From: Bacteroidaceae bacterium
GTDB lineage: Bacteria; Bacteroidota; Bacteroidia; Bacteroidales; Bacteroidaceae
Direction of reading: 5' to 3'
Assembly: GCA_011959205.1 (NCBI GenBank)
Contig: BLLV01000215.1
Span: forward strand, 1 to 61,264
DNA length: 61,264 nucleotides
Of this stretch, positions 43,390-52,884 are shown in pieces. Position 1 is the stretch's first letter. Every line of letters begins with the position of its first letter. Below the pieces are notes generated by a model. It was not told where the DNA came from. It saw only the letters and a program-made list of their open reading frames with translations, and ran no database searches. Both the position numbers and the translations under genes were made by a program.

Positions 43390-44745
43390 CTAATCATTCA
43401 CTTGTATGTTGTATTTCTCCAAACGGCGATAAAGAGCGGCCCGGCTGATTCCTAAGGCTACGGCAACCTGTGACATATTATTGTTATACTTCTCAAGCGT
43501 TTGCAGAATCGTCTGCTTTTCTATCTCCTCCAAGGTCATGCCTTGCAGATTCGTTGTCACCTTCTGTTCTATAGGATGCTGGTATTGTGATTTAAAATCA
43601 TCCGCAGTCAATATTTCCTTTCCACTGACCAGCAAGGTACGTTCCACCAAATTCTTTAATTCACGGATATTGCCCGGATAAGGCAAACAGCTCAAATAAT
43701 CCATCGCTTCAGAAGTAAATTCCACTTTGGGAAGACCGTTCGATTCACATTGTTTGTCGGCGAAATGACGGACCAATAACGGAATATCCTCCCGGCGTTC
43801 GCGTAATGCCGGAAGATGCACCGTAATTAAATTAATACGATAGAACAAGTCTTCGCGGAAGGTGTGTTCCTGCACCATCTGTCGTAAATCGGCATTCGTC
43901 GCACTGACCACACGGATATCGACTTTACGGGGACGGCTGTCGCCCAAGACTTCGAAAGTCTGCTCTTGTAACACGCGAAGCAGTTTCACCTGACAGCTTA
44001 AATCCAAATCGCCAATCTCATCCAAGAAAATCGTACCCTTGTCAGCCAGTTCAAAACGTCCCACCCTGTCGGCTGTGGCATCCGTAAACGCACCTTTCTT
44101 ATGACCAAACATTTCACTCTCGAACAAAGTATGAGAAATACCTCCCAAATTCACTTTCACAAAAGGTTTCTTGCTACGGGGACTGTTCAAATGCACCGCT
44201 TCGGCTATCAACTCCTTGCCTGTACCACTTTCACCGGTAATCAAGACCGATGCGTTGGTACGTGCTATCCGCTTGATCGTGGCCAGCACATCCATCAGCG
44301 CTTTACTCTTTCCAATGATATGGCTACGGTTGAAACCGTCATTATCTTCCACCGGAACCTCTGCTTTCTTATCTTGTGAATTCAGTTCCAGGGCCGTTTC
44401 TATCCGTTGCATCAACGCTACGTTGTTCCAAGGCTTGGTAATAAAGTCGAATGCACCTGCCTGCATCCCTTGCACGGCAAGCTGGATACTTCCCCATGCC
44501 GTCATCAATATAACGGGAACATCGGGCCGGAACACTTTGACCTGTTTCAGAAGAGTCAATCCTTCCTCGCCACTGGTGGACAGGGTGAAGTTCATATCCA
44601 TCAAGATTAACTGGGGTGCAACCGAACGGACTATTTCAATAGCCTCTTTGGGACCCGGTACGGCCTGCACATCATATTTCGCCCTTTTCAGCATAAAGCT
44701 CAGAGAAGAACGAATGGCACTGTCATCGTCTATAATTAATATCAT
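43390..44745 (-). CDS. sigma-54-dependent response regulator (NtrC type)
   Basis: A 451-residue activator with a receiver domain (phosphorylated Asp about D50 in LILMDMNF), a AAA+ domain with Walker A GESGTGKE (171-178), and a Fis-type HTH at the C-terminus (GISRAALYRRLEKYNIQ). The sigma-54 contact loop reads GAFTDA (about 218-223) in place of the canonical GAFTGA. Three sigma-54-type promoters with a shared palindrome lie nearby, so it most likely activates the MacA, TolC and remote permease transcripts. Its own promoter is a normal -7 box at 44753-44760. Confidence 0.93.
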   Translation of the reverse strand: MILIIDDDSAIRSSLSFMLKRAKYDVQAVPGPKEAIEIVRSVAPQLILMDMNFTLSTSGEEGLTLLKQVKVFRPDVPVILMTAWGSIQLAVQGMQAGAFDFITKPWNNVALMQRIETALELNSQDKKAEVPVEDNDGFNRSHIIGKSKALMDVLATIKRIARTNASVLITGESGTGKELIAEAVHLNSPRSKKPFVKVNLGGISHTLFESEMFGHKKGAFTDATADRVGRFELADKGTIFLDEIGDLDLSCQVKLLRVLQEQTFEVLGDSRPRKVDIRVVSATNADLRQMVQEHTFREDLFYRINLITVHLPALRERREDIPLLVRHFADKQCESNGLPKVEFTSEAMDYLSCLPYPGNIRELKNLVERTLLVSGKEILTADDFKSQYQHPIEQKVTTNLQGMTLEEIEKQTILQTLEKYNNNMSQVAVALGISRAALYRRLEKYNIQVND

Positions 44746-44752
44746 AATGCTG

Positions 44753-44760
44753 CAAATGTA
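44753..44760 (-). promoter_or_regulatory. promoter of the two-component regulator gene
   Basis: On the minus strand TACATTTG then C is a full TAnnTTTGC match, 8 bp upstream of the start codon at 44745, with TTTG at 44783-44786 further upstream (22-bp spacing, slightly long). This is a vegetative-type promoter, so the regulator is probably not self-activated through sigma-54. The very short leader is unusual. Confidence 0.5.
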
Positions 44761-44830
44761 GAAATTATTATTTTAATAAGCACAAAGACAACCCCATTTT
44801 ATATTCAAACAGAATGGAATGGTGAAAATC

Positions 44831-46315
44831 CTATTGTTTGATAATCTTCTCAAAATCGGCATCAATATTGGTGTTGGTATTGAAATCCCACAATGTCAAG
44901 CTGCGCAACTGGTAATAATAGTACCAATAATAGAACAACTCATTGATATGCTTCTGACGGGCTTCATCTTTCTTTGTCTGGGAATCATTCAAATCCAATG
45001 TCGATATTTTACCGACCATGAAGGTCTCCACATTGGTGCTGTAACGTTTCTGGGCAATCTTGTCCGCATCGCCTGCTATCTGCAACTGCGCCTGCTGGTT
45101 ATTGAACTGTTCTACAAGGATAAACAGGTTCTGATTGAAATTCATGGTTTCCTGACGTAGCTTGCTTTCAGTCACATCGCGGTTACTTTGGGCAATCTTT
45201 ACCTGACCACGACGTTTTCCCCAGTCAAGAATAGGAATCTTAAAACCAACTTCTACAATCTGGTTGTCTTTCAAACGGCGGTATGCACTATTCAATTCAT
45301 GGTCTGTCCCCGTAAAACCTACCTGTGCATAGAGCTTGATCTCACGCAGATTGCCCTTCGCTTTAGCCACTTCAAAATCGGCTTCCAACTGGCGGCGGCG
45401 GATGTTGTGCGCAAATGAATTATTGGCAAGAGCCTTGTCCAAAACATCCGGATAGTTCAGCAATACAGCCGGAATCGTCTCGGGAACTACGGGTTCCAAT
45501 TCCTCATCCTCTCCCAATGCCAGAAATGAACGGAGTTTGAACATATTACTTTTCAAATTGCTTTCATTATCCGTCAGTGTGGAGCGGGCGTTCAATACAT
45601 TCAGTTCCAATTGCAACAAATCATTTTCACTGATCTGGCCCATGCTACGCTTTGCCTTGGCCACTTCATACAGTTTGTCCGCATTCTTCAGATTCTGCCG
45701 GGCGATGCCTACGTTTTCCTTGGCCAGCAACAGATTGAAGAAATAATTGATAGTAGTCATAGTCACCTCTTCGGTTGCAGTAAGAAATGCGGCTTTGGCT
45801 TCGGCATATCTCACCGGTTCGATGCGGCGGTTCCATTTAATTGTATTCACTCCGAAAACAGGTTGTTCCAATGTCAATGCTACCGGAACAGACATATATC
45901 GTTTGGACTTATCTCCATCCAGTTGCTTCAAGAAATCAAGAGAGGTATTCAATGAGAGTTTACCACCGGTCAGCCAAATATTCTGATCGATAGAGACTTC
46001 ACCATTCATTTCCATATAATTATTACGTACAAATGTATAAGAACCGTTATCCTGCTGATAAGAATTATACTTCTTATTATAGCTGGGAATAGTGGCTTCA
46101 AAATTCATTTCCGGAAGCAAATCCGCACGGAAAGTACGATATTCCCAATAAGCGGTTTTCAGCTCGTTTAAGGCTACGGCCGCATCCACACTTTGCACAC
46201 GGGCAATAGTGATGGCTTCCTCCAAAGTGATGGCACGTCGCTTTTCTTGTGGCTGCGCTCCGGCAACCAACGATATGCCAAAAGCTAAAAATAGAGATAT
46301 TACTTGTTTTTTCAT
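44831..46315 (-). CDS. TolC-family outer membrane efflux protein
   Basis: A 494-residue protein with a signal peptide (about 1-20, ending AGAQP) and the repeated helical segments of the outer membrane efflux protein family (VSADAA-like ITLEEAITIARVQS near the N-terminus, and QNLKNADKLYEVAKAKRSMGQISENDLLQLELNV in the middle). It should form a trimeric channel joining the MacA-like adaptor and the permeases. It has its own sigma-54 promoter and palindrome. Confidence 0.92.
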   Translation of the reverse strand: MKKQVISLFLAFGISLVAGAQPQEKRRAITLEEAITIARVQSVDAAVALNELKTAYWEYRTFRADLLPEMNFEATIPSYNKKYNSYQQDNGSYTFVRNNYMEMNGEVSIDQNIWLTGGKLSLNTSLDFLKQLDGDKSKRYMSVPVALTLEQPVFGVNTIKWNRRIEPVRYAEAKAAFLTATEEVTMTTINYFFNLLLAKENVGIARQNLKNADKLYEVAKAKRSMGQISENDLLQLELNVLNARSTLTDNESNLKSNMFKLRSFLALGEDEELEPVVPETIPAVLLNYPDVLDKALANNSFAHNIRRRQLEADFEVAKAKGNLREIKLYAQVGFTGTDHELNSAYRRLKDNQIVEVGFKIPILDWGKRRGQVKIAQSNRDVTESKLRQETMNFNQNLFILVEQFNNQQAQLQIAGDADKIAQKRYSTNVETFMVGKISTLDLNDSQTKKDEARQKHINELFYYWYYYYQLRSLTLWDFNTNTNIDADFEKIIKQ

Positions 46316-46344
46316 TGTGTTATGATTCTTTTTGTCAAAGGTAA

Positions 46345-46360
46345 GGCAAATGGTATGCCA
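46345..46360 (-). promoter_or_regulatory. sigma-54 (-24/-12) promoter of the tolC-like gene
   Basis: On the minus strand TGGCATA-CCAT-TTGCC matches TGGCAYR-N4-TTGCW except the last base. It is 30 bp upstream of the start codon at 46315. The conserved GG/GC doublets are spaced 10 bp apart as required for sigma-54. Confidence 0.8.
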
Positions 46361-46400
46361 AAAAACTATTTCACTGTTTTATAACAACTTACAATAAAAA

Positions 46401-46426
46401 TGGAGTGTCCGAAATCGGACACTCCA
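46401..46426. promoter_or_regulatory. palindromic activator site (UAS), copy 2
   Basis: Twelve-bp arms TGGAGTGTCCGA and TCGGACACTCCA separated by AA. The core TGTCCG-AAAT-CGGACA is centred 53.5 bp from the outer edge of the -24 box. The same core is found at 4031-4046 and 56678-56693. Confidence 0.85.
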
Positions 46427-46468
46427 TTCATATACGAACACTGCTGATCCTGTGACAATGAAATAACA

Positions 46469-47713
46469 CTATTCATTATGCAACGCGTCTGCCGGCTCAA
46501 TCTCCATCGCTTTCCGGGCGGGGAAATAAATGCCGAACAGAATGATTATCCCCAGCAACAGTATGGCCGACACAAAACAAAACAGAAAACGTCCCCAAGC
46601 AGGTTCCATCAATGTATGCACGGTAAGATCCGCCATCTGCATATTCGCACAAACAAAAACAGCGGGAATAGCAGCCGAAACCAAGAGAAGAACGCCCTCA
46701 AGTACATAATAACCGAATACATTCATCCTACTGCAACCTAATGCCATGCGCAATGCTATCTCGCTCCGGTTTTTACGAGTCCGGAACCAGAAAGTCCCCA
46801 GCATCCCCAAAAATATATTGAAAACAAAGAAAAGGATAACGGCATAGGTCGTATTCAGATAATTCACCGTTCCTTGCTCTATATCAAAAGCTTCCTTCAT
46901 ATCGCCATACGAATTTATATCGTATAAGTAATAAGGGCCGATAGATAATTTCCCTTGCATATCCTGCATAAAACGTTCGGTAAATCCCGGTATGGAATTG
47001 GAAGCCACACGCACCGCAATGTGATGCCAATGAGTCAGTGGCGGACTGGGAAGATAAATAAAAGGTTCGTAACGCTCGTACTCATCTGTCTTATGAGCAG
47101 GAAGCACCGCCATTACCTTATAATTAGTTTCCGGTTGCGCACTATTCAGGAAATAAGGATTGAAACAAGTCTCCCCTACTCCATTGCGTCCGCTAAACAA
47201 AGAATCACTTAATGTTTCACTCATCAACACCGGCATGGGATATTCATTCTTGTCCCAACGCTCCGCCTCAAACGAGCCTGATAATGGCCGCAAACGAAAT
47301 ACCTTGAAATAAGCGGGGCTGACATAACGGATGAAACAGCCTACCACATGAGTCGAATCCGAATGCGGAGCATACCCCTCATACATATTATTTCCCGTAT
47401 AAGGTATTGTCCCATAATAAAAACAAGCTTCCTCCACCCCTTGATATTGTCGGATCAACTGATAGATTTGTTCCAGATATTCGGCAGAATGACTCATTAA
47501 TACAGAATCATTTTGCAAAGTCGGTTTAATATTCAGTTGAATATCAAAAACATTCTCCGTGTCATATCCTTTAGACTGACGGGCAGCCGCCTCATAATTA
47601 TAAACCAGATCGATGCTGTACCATAGCAAAACAAGAACAACAACCAATTCAACCCACACCCATACATTGGCATGCCTCTGGTTCCACATTTGTCTGAATA
47701 AACTCTTTATCAT
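46469..47713 (-). CDS. MacB/FtsX-type ABC transporter permease, 'B' partner (pair 3)
   Basis: A 414-residue permease: one N-terminal helix (about 18-40), periplasmic MacB-like domain and three helices in the C-terminal FtsX domain, with the segment TFWFRTRKNRSEIALRMALGC before helix 2 and the end PADALHNE. It has no ATPase domain of its own. It lies 12 bp after its A partner, at 47726, and is the last permease in the array. Substrate unknown. Confidence 0.87.
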   Translation of the reverse strand: MIKSLFRQMWNQRHANVWVWVELVVVLVLLWYSIDLVYNYEAAARQSKGYDTENVFDIQLNIKPTLQNDSVLMSHSAEYLEQIYQLIRQYQGVEEACFYYGTIPYTGNNMYEGYAPHSDSTHVVGCFIRYVSPAYFKVFRLRPLSGSFEAERWDKNEYPMPVLMSETLSDSLFSGRNGVGETCFNPYFLNSAQPETNYKVMAVLPAHKTDEYERYEPFIYLPSPPLTHWHHIAVRVASNSIPGFTERFMQDMQGKLSIGPYYLYDINSYGDMKEAFDIEQGTVNYLNTTYAVILFFVFNIFLGMLGTFWFRTRKNRSEIALRMALGCSRMNVFGYYVLEGVLLLVSAAIPAVFVCANMQMADLTVHTLMEPAWGRFLFCFVSAILLLGIIILFGIYFPARKAMEIEPADALHNE

Positions 47714-47725
47714 TTTTCTTTCCTC

Positions 47726-48982
47726 CTATTCTCCTTTGATGGTAGTTGCAATATTTCGATGTGTGACCATCCATACCGGAATCAATACCGACAATAAATT
47801 AAAGACAACACATACGCCGAAAACCAACACAAATAAAGCAGGATGCAACAACAAACCTCCATCCAGACTGATACCTGACAATTCTACCTCGCCGCTACCA
47901 AACAACCATACACGTCCCAGCCAAACCAACACACACGAAAGCAGATATCCTAAGATTCCACCCAAAAAGACTGTGAGCAGATTCTCGGAAAACAACCTCG
48001 CCATGATGGAAATGCGTGATGCGCCATACGCCTTGCGAACTGCAATCTCTGTCACCCGCTCCTGCATCCAGGCATTGGTCATACCTGAGATATTAATAGC
48101 AGGAACAATCAGCAAGACCATCAATAACATACTGTAAACCAACGGTGCACTAATATCCTTTCCACGGAAAAAAGTGTATTCCGTATGAGTATAGAGTTCG
48201 TTCATCTCGAAAGCATATTCCGCCGTCGAACTATTCAAACGATCCTGCCGATGCTGTACTTCTGTCCGTATATCTGCAGGACGAGTATCCGGCAGCAGTT
48301 TGAGCAATCCCATGCGGATTCCCCCCAAGCCCCCTGTCCAAGTAGCATAATAGTCTTCATTTTCCAATGAGAAAGGAACAAAAGCATCAGCGTATGCTGT
48401 TTGGAAAATAGCATTGACATCTTTCACCACGCCTACCACTTTAGTCGGGAAAAAATTACTTTGATATTCTTTTCCTACCACATCCGTCGTGCCGAAAAGC
48501 TGCAAGGCCATACGCTCGGTTATCACACTGACCCACCGACGGGCATCATACTCCTCTTGTGTGAAAGGACGTCCCGCTATAAATTCATAATCAAAGAACT
48601 TAAACCAGTTATCAGCCACAGGCCGCACAAAATAGTTGAAAATTTCATTCGAAGCAGACAAGTTACAAGGTGTCTTGGCAACACCACGATACCAAGTAAC
48701 TTCTTTCACGCCGGGAAGCTCTGAAAATAACGCTTCGAAAGCCTTACGTCCCATACCACTGTTTCGGTTGGTTTGGTCTTGCTTACGATAGGTCATCCCC
48801 GGACCTGTATACATCATATTACTCCGATCACTCTCCGGAGCCATGTCCATGGTCCGGAAGTCGTAAATCATCACTACCACCATGACAAAAGCGATAGTGA
48901 CAGCTGTTCCTATCATACTGATTGTAGAATAGAAAGGGTTCTGCCGTATCAGATTGAATGCTTGTGATAATAACTGTTTCAT
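47726..48982 (-). CDS. MacB/FtsX-type ABC transporter permease, 'A' partner (pair 3)
   Basis: A 418-residue permease beginning MKQLLSQAFNLIRQNPF and ending IATTIKGE. It contains PESDRSNMMYTG after the first helix and RVTEIAVRKAYGASR before the last three helices, the pattern of the first members of these pairs. It is followed after 12 bp by its partner and preceded by pair 2 after 22 bp. Confidence 0.87.
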   Translation of the reverse strand: MKQLLSQAFNLIRQNPFYSTISMIGTAVTIAFVMVVVMIYDFRTMDMAPESDRSNMMYTGPGMTYRKQDQTNRNSGMGRKAFEALFSELPGVKEVTWYRGVAKTPCNLSASNEIFNYFVRPVADNWFKFFDYEFIAGRPFTQEEYDARRWVSVITERMALQLFGTTDVVGKEYQSNFFPTKVVGVVKDVNAIFQTAYADAFVPFSLENEDYYATWTGGLGGIRMGLLKLLPDTRPADIRTEVQHRQDRLNSSTAEYAFEMNELYTHTEYTFFRGKDISAPLVYSMLLMVLLIVPAINISGMTNAWMQERVTEIAVRKAYGASRISIMARLFSENLLTVFLGGILGYLLSCVLVWLGRVWLFGSGEVELSGISLDGGLLLHPALFVLVFGVCVVFNLLSVLIPVWMVTHRNIATTIKGE

Positions 48983-49004
48983 TCGTCTTATATCTCCATT
49001 TTAT

Positions 49005-50276
49005 TTATTCTTCATGTAACGCCTCAGCCGGTTTGATGCTCATGGCACGACGGGCAGGGTATCCTATTCCAATGACAATCATTCCAGCAATCAGAATGAA
49101 AGTGCCCAGAACCGTAATCGCAAAACGACCTGCCGTAAAAGGCATACGTGTAACTTCCACCAGTTCGGCATATCCCAAGTTCCACGCTACGACCCATGCA
49201 GGAATAGCAGATATCAGCAATAACAAGACCCCTTCCCCCATCAGACGACCGCAGATTCCCCAACGGGTAGAGCCTAAAGCCATACGCAACGCTATTTCGG
49301 CACGCCGATGCTGTGTCCGGAACCAGAAAGTTCCGATAATGCCTAAAAAGATATTCAGCAATAAGAAAAATATGATACAAAATTGCGTATTCAACTCATT
49401 CACCGAATCCGTTTCATAAGCAGCGCGTATATCACTCAACGGGGTTATATCCAAAAGATATAGATTGCCCACCTGATATTGACGGTCGGCCTCCACTATC
49501 AAACGGTCTATGAATCCATCATTCTGTCCCTCACGAACACGCAGGCAAACTTCTATATAAACCGTTTCGCCCAAGGACTCCATTTCCTCATCTGTCAGGT
49601 ACACAGCAGCATAACGGGATCCGTAATCATCCGGAGCTGTAAAATGGTCATAACGGACCGGCTCGGTAAGAGCAGCTATAGAAAGATGCTCCGCCTCCGG
49701 CTCATTCCGCCAAACAGGTACCCTACGCCCTAAAAGTTCCTTACCGTGCCAAGGTGCATCCTGATAAACATCGGCAATATTCACAGATAAAACCATGCCG
49801 GACGGTGTCAGTGCCTCAGCAAGGCTTTCACTGCCCGAACCGTCTATATTGCGGTAACGGAATACATTAAAATATCCCGGAGTTATCCATCGTTTCAAAC
49901 TACGTACTGGGACTGTATCCAGATAAAATGAAAAACTGTTCGCACCATCATTATAAGGTATACAGTTTTGCGAGAGGCTGACTGCTTCCACATCCGGACG
50001 ATGAGCAAGTCTGTTTACAATTTCATGCAAATCGGCAACATCCTCTTTCATAGTACGGCCAGGCTGATAAGCAGCCGCTTTCGAAGTCATCCGCTCAAAA
50101 CGAAGAATATACGTATTTTCTATATCAAAGCCCATCGGCAAATTATAGATGCTCAATGTGACATATACCACATCCACAATATACCATAATATGACAAACA
50201 CCACAAAAAGTTCCATCCACAGAAACGCATTGCTGCGGCGCTCGTTCCATATCTGTTTCAATAAATTCCTGTTCAT
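49005..50276 (-). CDS. MacB/FtsX-type ABC transporter permease, 'B' partner (pair 2)
   Basis: A 423-residue permease, opening MNRNLLKQIWNERRSNAF and ending PAEALHEE, with TFWFRTQHRRAEIALRMALGSTRW before helix 2. It is 3 bp downstream of its partner. The four-helix arrangement is the same as in the other B-type proteins. Confidence 0.87.
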   Translation of the reverse strand: MNRNLLKQIWNERRSNAFLWMELFVVFVILWYIVDVVYVTLSIYNLPMGFDIENTYILRFERMTSKAAAYQPGRTMKEDVADLHEIVNRLAHRPDVEAVSLSQNCIPYNDGANSFSFYLDTVPVRSLKRWITPGYFNVFRYRNIDGSGSESLAEALTPSGMVLSVNIADVYQDAPWHGKELLGRRVPVWRNEPEAEHLSIAALTEPVRYDHFTAPDDYGSRYAAVYLTDEEMESLGETVYIEVCLRVREGQNDGFIDRLIVEADRQYQVGNLYLLDITPLSDIRAAYETDSVNELNTQFCIIFFLLLNIFLGIIGTFWFRTQHRRAEIALRMALGSTRWGICGRLMGEGVLLLLISAIPAWVVAWNLGYAELVEVTRMPFTAGRFAITVLGTFILIAGMIVIGIGYPARRAMSIKPAEALHEE

Positions 50277-50279
50277 GAT

Positions 50280-51560
50280 CTAGCGTTGGTTTAAAGCGTC
50301 CGTAATATTCATGCGCGATGCCCTCCAGGCAGGAATGCATGCCGACAGCAAATTCAAAAGCAGGCAGAAAATGAATGCAGCCAAGAATATCCAGGGACTG
50401 AACAACATATCTGCCGAAAGACTGGTTTCTCCTATTTGGGTACGGTTCTCGCTATTGGAAAATAAGAAATCATTCAATAAAAAAGTACATGCATAACTGA
50501 AAAGCATTCCTACAGCTCCGGCTATGAGCGTCAATAACAAGTTTTCATAAAACACTTGCCTCAACAAGACATTGGCAGTAGCACCGAATGCCTTCCTCAC
50601 TCCTATTTCCGACATGCGCTTCCGCATACGGGACAAAGTCATGCTACTCAGATTTATAGCCGGTACCAGCAATAAAATAACAATCACCAGCAGGTAGTGC
50701 AAATAAGCTTCCTTCGCCTGTAACTCTCTTCCCCAGTGACGAAAGATAAAAGAGAAACGATCATCGGGTTGTCCACGATAAAAGATTTCGGAATCCTGCA
50801 ATCCATCATTAAATTTCTGACGCAGGCGTTCCGCCTCTTCTCTGATGGCAGGAAAATCTTTCTCCGAATGTGCCAGAATGACCACACGAAAAGTTCCCAT
50901 CGCATTGTCATACCAACACTTTCCGGCTATTTCTGTTGAATTAAAAGGTATCCAAATTTGCGCATACGAAGAGGCAGCCAGTTTGGATACATCTTTCACA
51001 ACACCCACTACCGTATAATCGGCCAAGTTGAGTTGGACTGTACGTCCCACCGCTTCTACCGTACCAAACAAATTCCGGGCCACAGAAGCGCTAAGTACAA
51101 CTTTAGGAAGTCCGCTTTCACTATCGGCAGCCGTAAACGGCTTTCCGGCAATAAAATCAAAAGAGAAGACTTTCCAAAAGGCATCGTCAGTTTCAAGGTT
51201 ATCCACCGTCATTGTTTTTCCTGCAGGTACAGAAATACGCATCCTGCCTCCTGTAGACACTATCGTTACCGCCTCAGGAACAGTAAGTGCCTTAAAACAC
51301 TCTTTTGCCACCGTGAGTGACATACAGCCGTTGGATGACTTATCACTGGTATCCCCTTTCTGATGAATAGACATCGCTATCATATAAAGAGAACGTGAAC
51401 GGTTCACCTCGGGCACACAATCTGTAATGCGCACTTCCAACACCAGGACAATGACCATGATCATACAAATAGCCAATGCCGTTCCTATGATAGAAACCAA
51501 GCTGATGAGCCTATTCTCACGAAGTTGGTAAAAAGCCTGTTTGAAATATAGTTTTATCAT
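50280..51560 (-). CDS. MacB/FtsX-type ABC transporter permease, 'A' partner (pair 2)
   Basis: A permease of about 426 residues beginning MIKLYFKQAFYQLRENRL and containing PEVNRSRSLYMIAMS and MSEIGVRKAFGATANV. I start at the Met at 51560 because paralogous proteins begin with MIKxYFKQA; in-frame Mets at 51572 and 51593 are possible. It ends ALNQR. It lies 3 bp upstream of its B partner. Confidence 0.85.
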   Translation of the reverse strand: MIKLYFKQAFYQLRENRLISLVSIIGTALAICMIMVIVLVLEVRITDCVPEVNRSRSLYMIAMSIHQKGDTSDKSSNGCMSLTVAKECFKALTVPEAVTIVSTGGRMRISVPAGKTMTVDNLETDDAFWKVFSFDFIAGKPFTAADSESGLPKVVLSASVARNLFGTVEAVGRTVQLNLADYTVVGVVKDVSKLAASSYAQIWIPFNSTEIAGKCWYDNAMGTFRVVILAHSEKDFPAIREEAERLRQKFNDGLQDSEIFYRGQPDDRFSFIFRHWGRELQAKEAYLHYLLVIVILLLVPAINLSSMTLSRMRKRMSEIGVRKAFGATANVLLRQVFYENLLLTLIAGAVGMLFSYACTFLLNDFLFSNSENRTQIGETSLSADMLFSPWIFLAAFIFCLLLNLLSACIPAWRASRMNITDALNQR

Positions 51561-51602
51561 GTTTGTGTTCATACTCCCAAATTCTTTTATCAAAAAAAGA
51601 AA

Positions 51603-52853
51603 TCATTCATCATGCAATGCTTCCGCCGGCTGAACTTTCATAGCCTTACGTGCAGGAATCCAGATACCTACTACAATCATCAATGCAATCAAGACAAAGG
51701 AAATAAGGACTGTCATGATGAAGCGCCCACCTTCAAGAGTAGTGCCATTCATCCAAACATTCAATTCACTATTTGCCAGATTCCAATCGATAAAAACGGC
51801 CGGAATAGTGGCTATAACCAACAACAGCAACCCTTCCACCAACTGGCGCACAAAGATACTATGATCTGTTCCACCCAATGATTTCATCAATGCAATCTCG
51901 CCACGTCGTTGCTGAGTACGGAACCAGAAAGTACCTAGCAATCCCAAGAATATATTCAACAACAAGAAACCCATTCCGAAAAGGTAACTATTCCAGGCAT
52001 TCGTTTGTGACTGCTGAAAGTTACGACGGATATCGGTAAAAGAACGCACATCCGCAATAAACACATTGCCCACGCGATACAGTTTCTCACTATCCGCTTT
52101 CAAACGGGCTATAAAATCGCGATCCTGATCCTCTTTTACGCGTACACAAAGCTCCGCGCCCAAATCATACCGTCCTTCCGGCATAGGAGCCACCATGCAG
52201 TAACTGTCCCATGCCTCAAAATAATCCCCATACCGGACGACCTGCAAAGAAGCCGCTAAATTATATGTATTCGTTGTATCCCCGAACAAATAAAATTGTT
52301 TGTCCACCAATGAAGTCAAATCACATCCATAGCGCCGTTTATAAAGATTATCTGAAGCAAGAAAATTTTTCGGATGTTTCAGCATCTCAGCCAGTTGTTC
52401 AGGGGTCTCCCCACGGGTGCCACGATAACGGAACACACGGACAAAATCGGGAGACACCAATCTGCGTATAGTCCATCCCGGCGAACGTAATGTATCATAC
52501 ACCACTGACGTACCGCTGTTACTGCCATTATACGGGTAAGAACTTTGTCCTAATCCCGCTGCCTCTATATCCGATCTATGCTGAAGACGACTTAGAAGTT
52601 CCTTGACATCCTGCCGCTTTTCCTCGTCTGTCTGATTGGGAATAAAGTCTGGACTTTTGTCCGTAAGGCGTCCCATTTGCACCAAATAGCAATGAGAAAT
52701 ATCAAATCCCCGTGGTTCATTATAAATTGAGGTCTGCACATACATATAGTCCACAATATACCATAAAACGACACTTACCAACAATAATTCGGTGACAAGC
52801 CAAAGATTAGACCGCCATTCATTTTTTATCTGAGTAAATAGTTTCTTATTCAT
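51603..52853 (-). CDS. MacB/FtsX-type ABC transporter permease, 'B' partner (pair 1)
   Basis: A 416-residue permease, opening MNKKLFTQIKNEWRSNLW, containing TFWFRTQQRRGEIALMKSLGGT and ending PAEALHDE. It has the same four-helix layout. Between it and the next pair is a gap of about 40 bp (51561-51602), and to its A partner 31 bp. Confidence 0.87.
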   Translation of the reverse strand: MNKKLFTQIKNEWRSNLWLVTELLLVSVVLWYIVDYMYVQTSIYNEPRGFDISHCYLVQMGRLTDKSPDFIPNQTDEEKRQDVKELLSRLQHRSDIEAAGLGQSSYPYNGSNSGTSVVYDTLRSPGWTIRRLVSPDFVRVFRYRGTRGETPEQLAEMLKHPKNFLASDNLYKRRYGCDLTSLVDKQFYLFGDTTNTYNLAASLQVVRYGDYFEAWDSYCMVAPMPEGRYDLGAELCVRVKEDQDRDFIARLKADSEKLYRVGNVFIADVRSFTDIRRNFQQSQTNAWNSYLFGMGFLLLNIFLGLLGTFWFRTQQRRGEIALMKSLGGTDHSIFVRQLVEGLLLLVIATIPAVFIDWNLANSELNVWMNGTTLEGGRFIMTVLISFVLIALMIVVGIWIPARKAMKVQPAEALHDE

Positions 52854-52884
52854 CTTGATTCTTTACTTTTAATTCGTTATCGAC

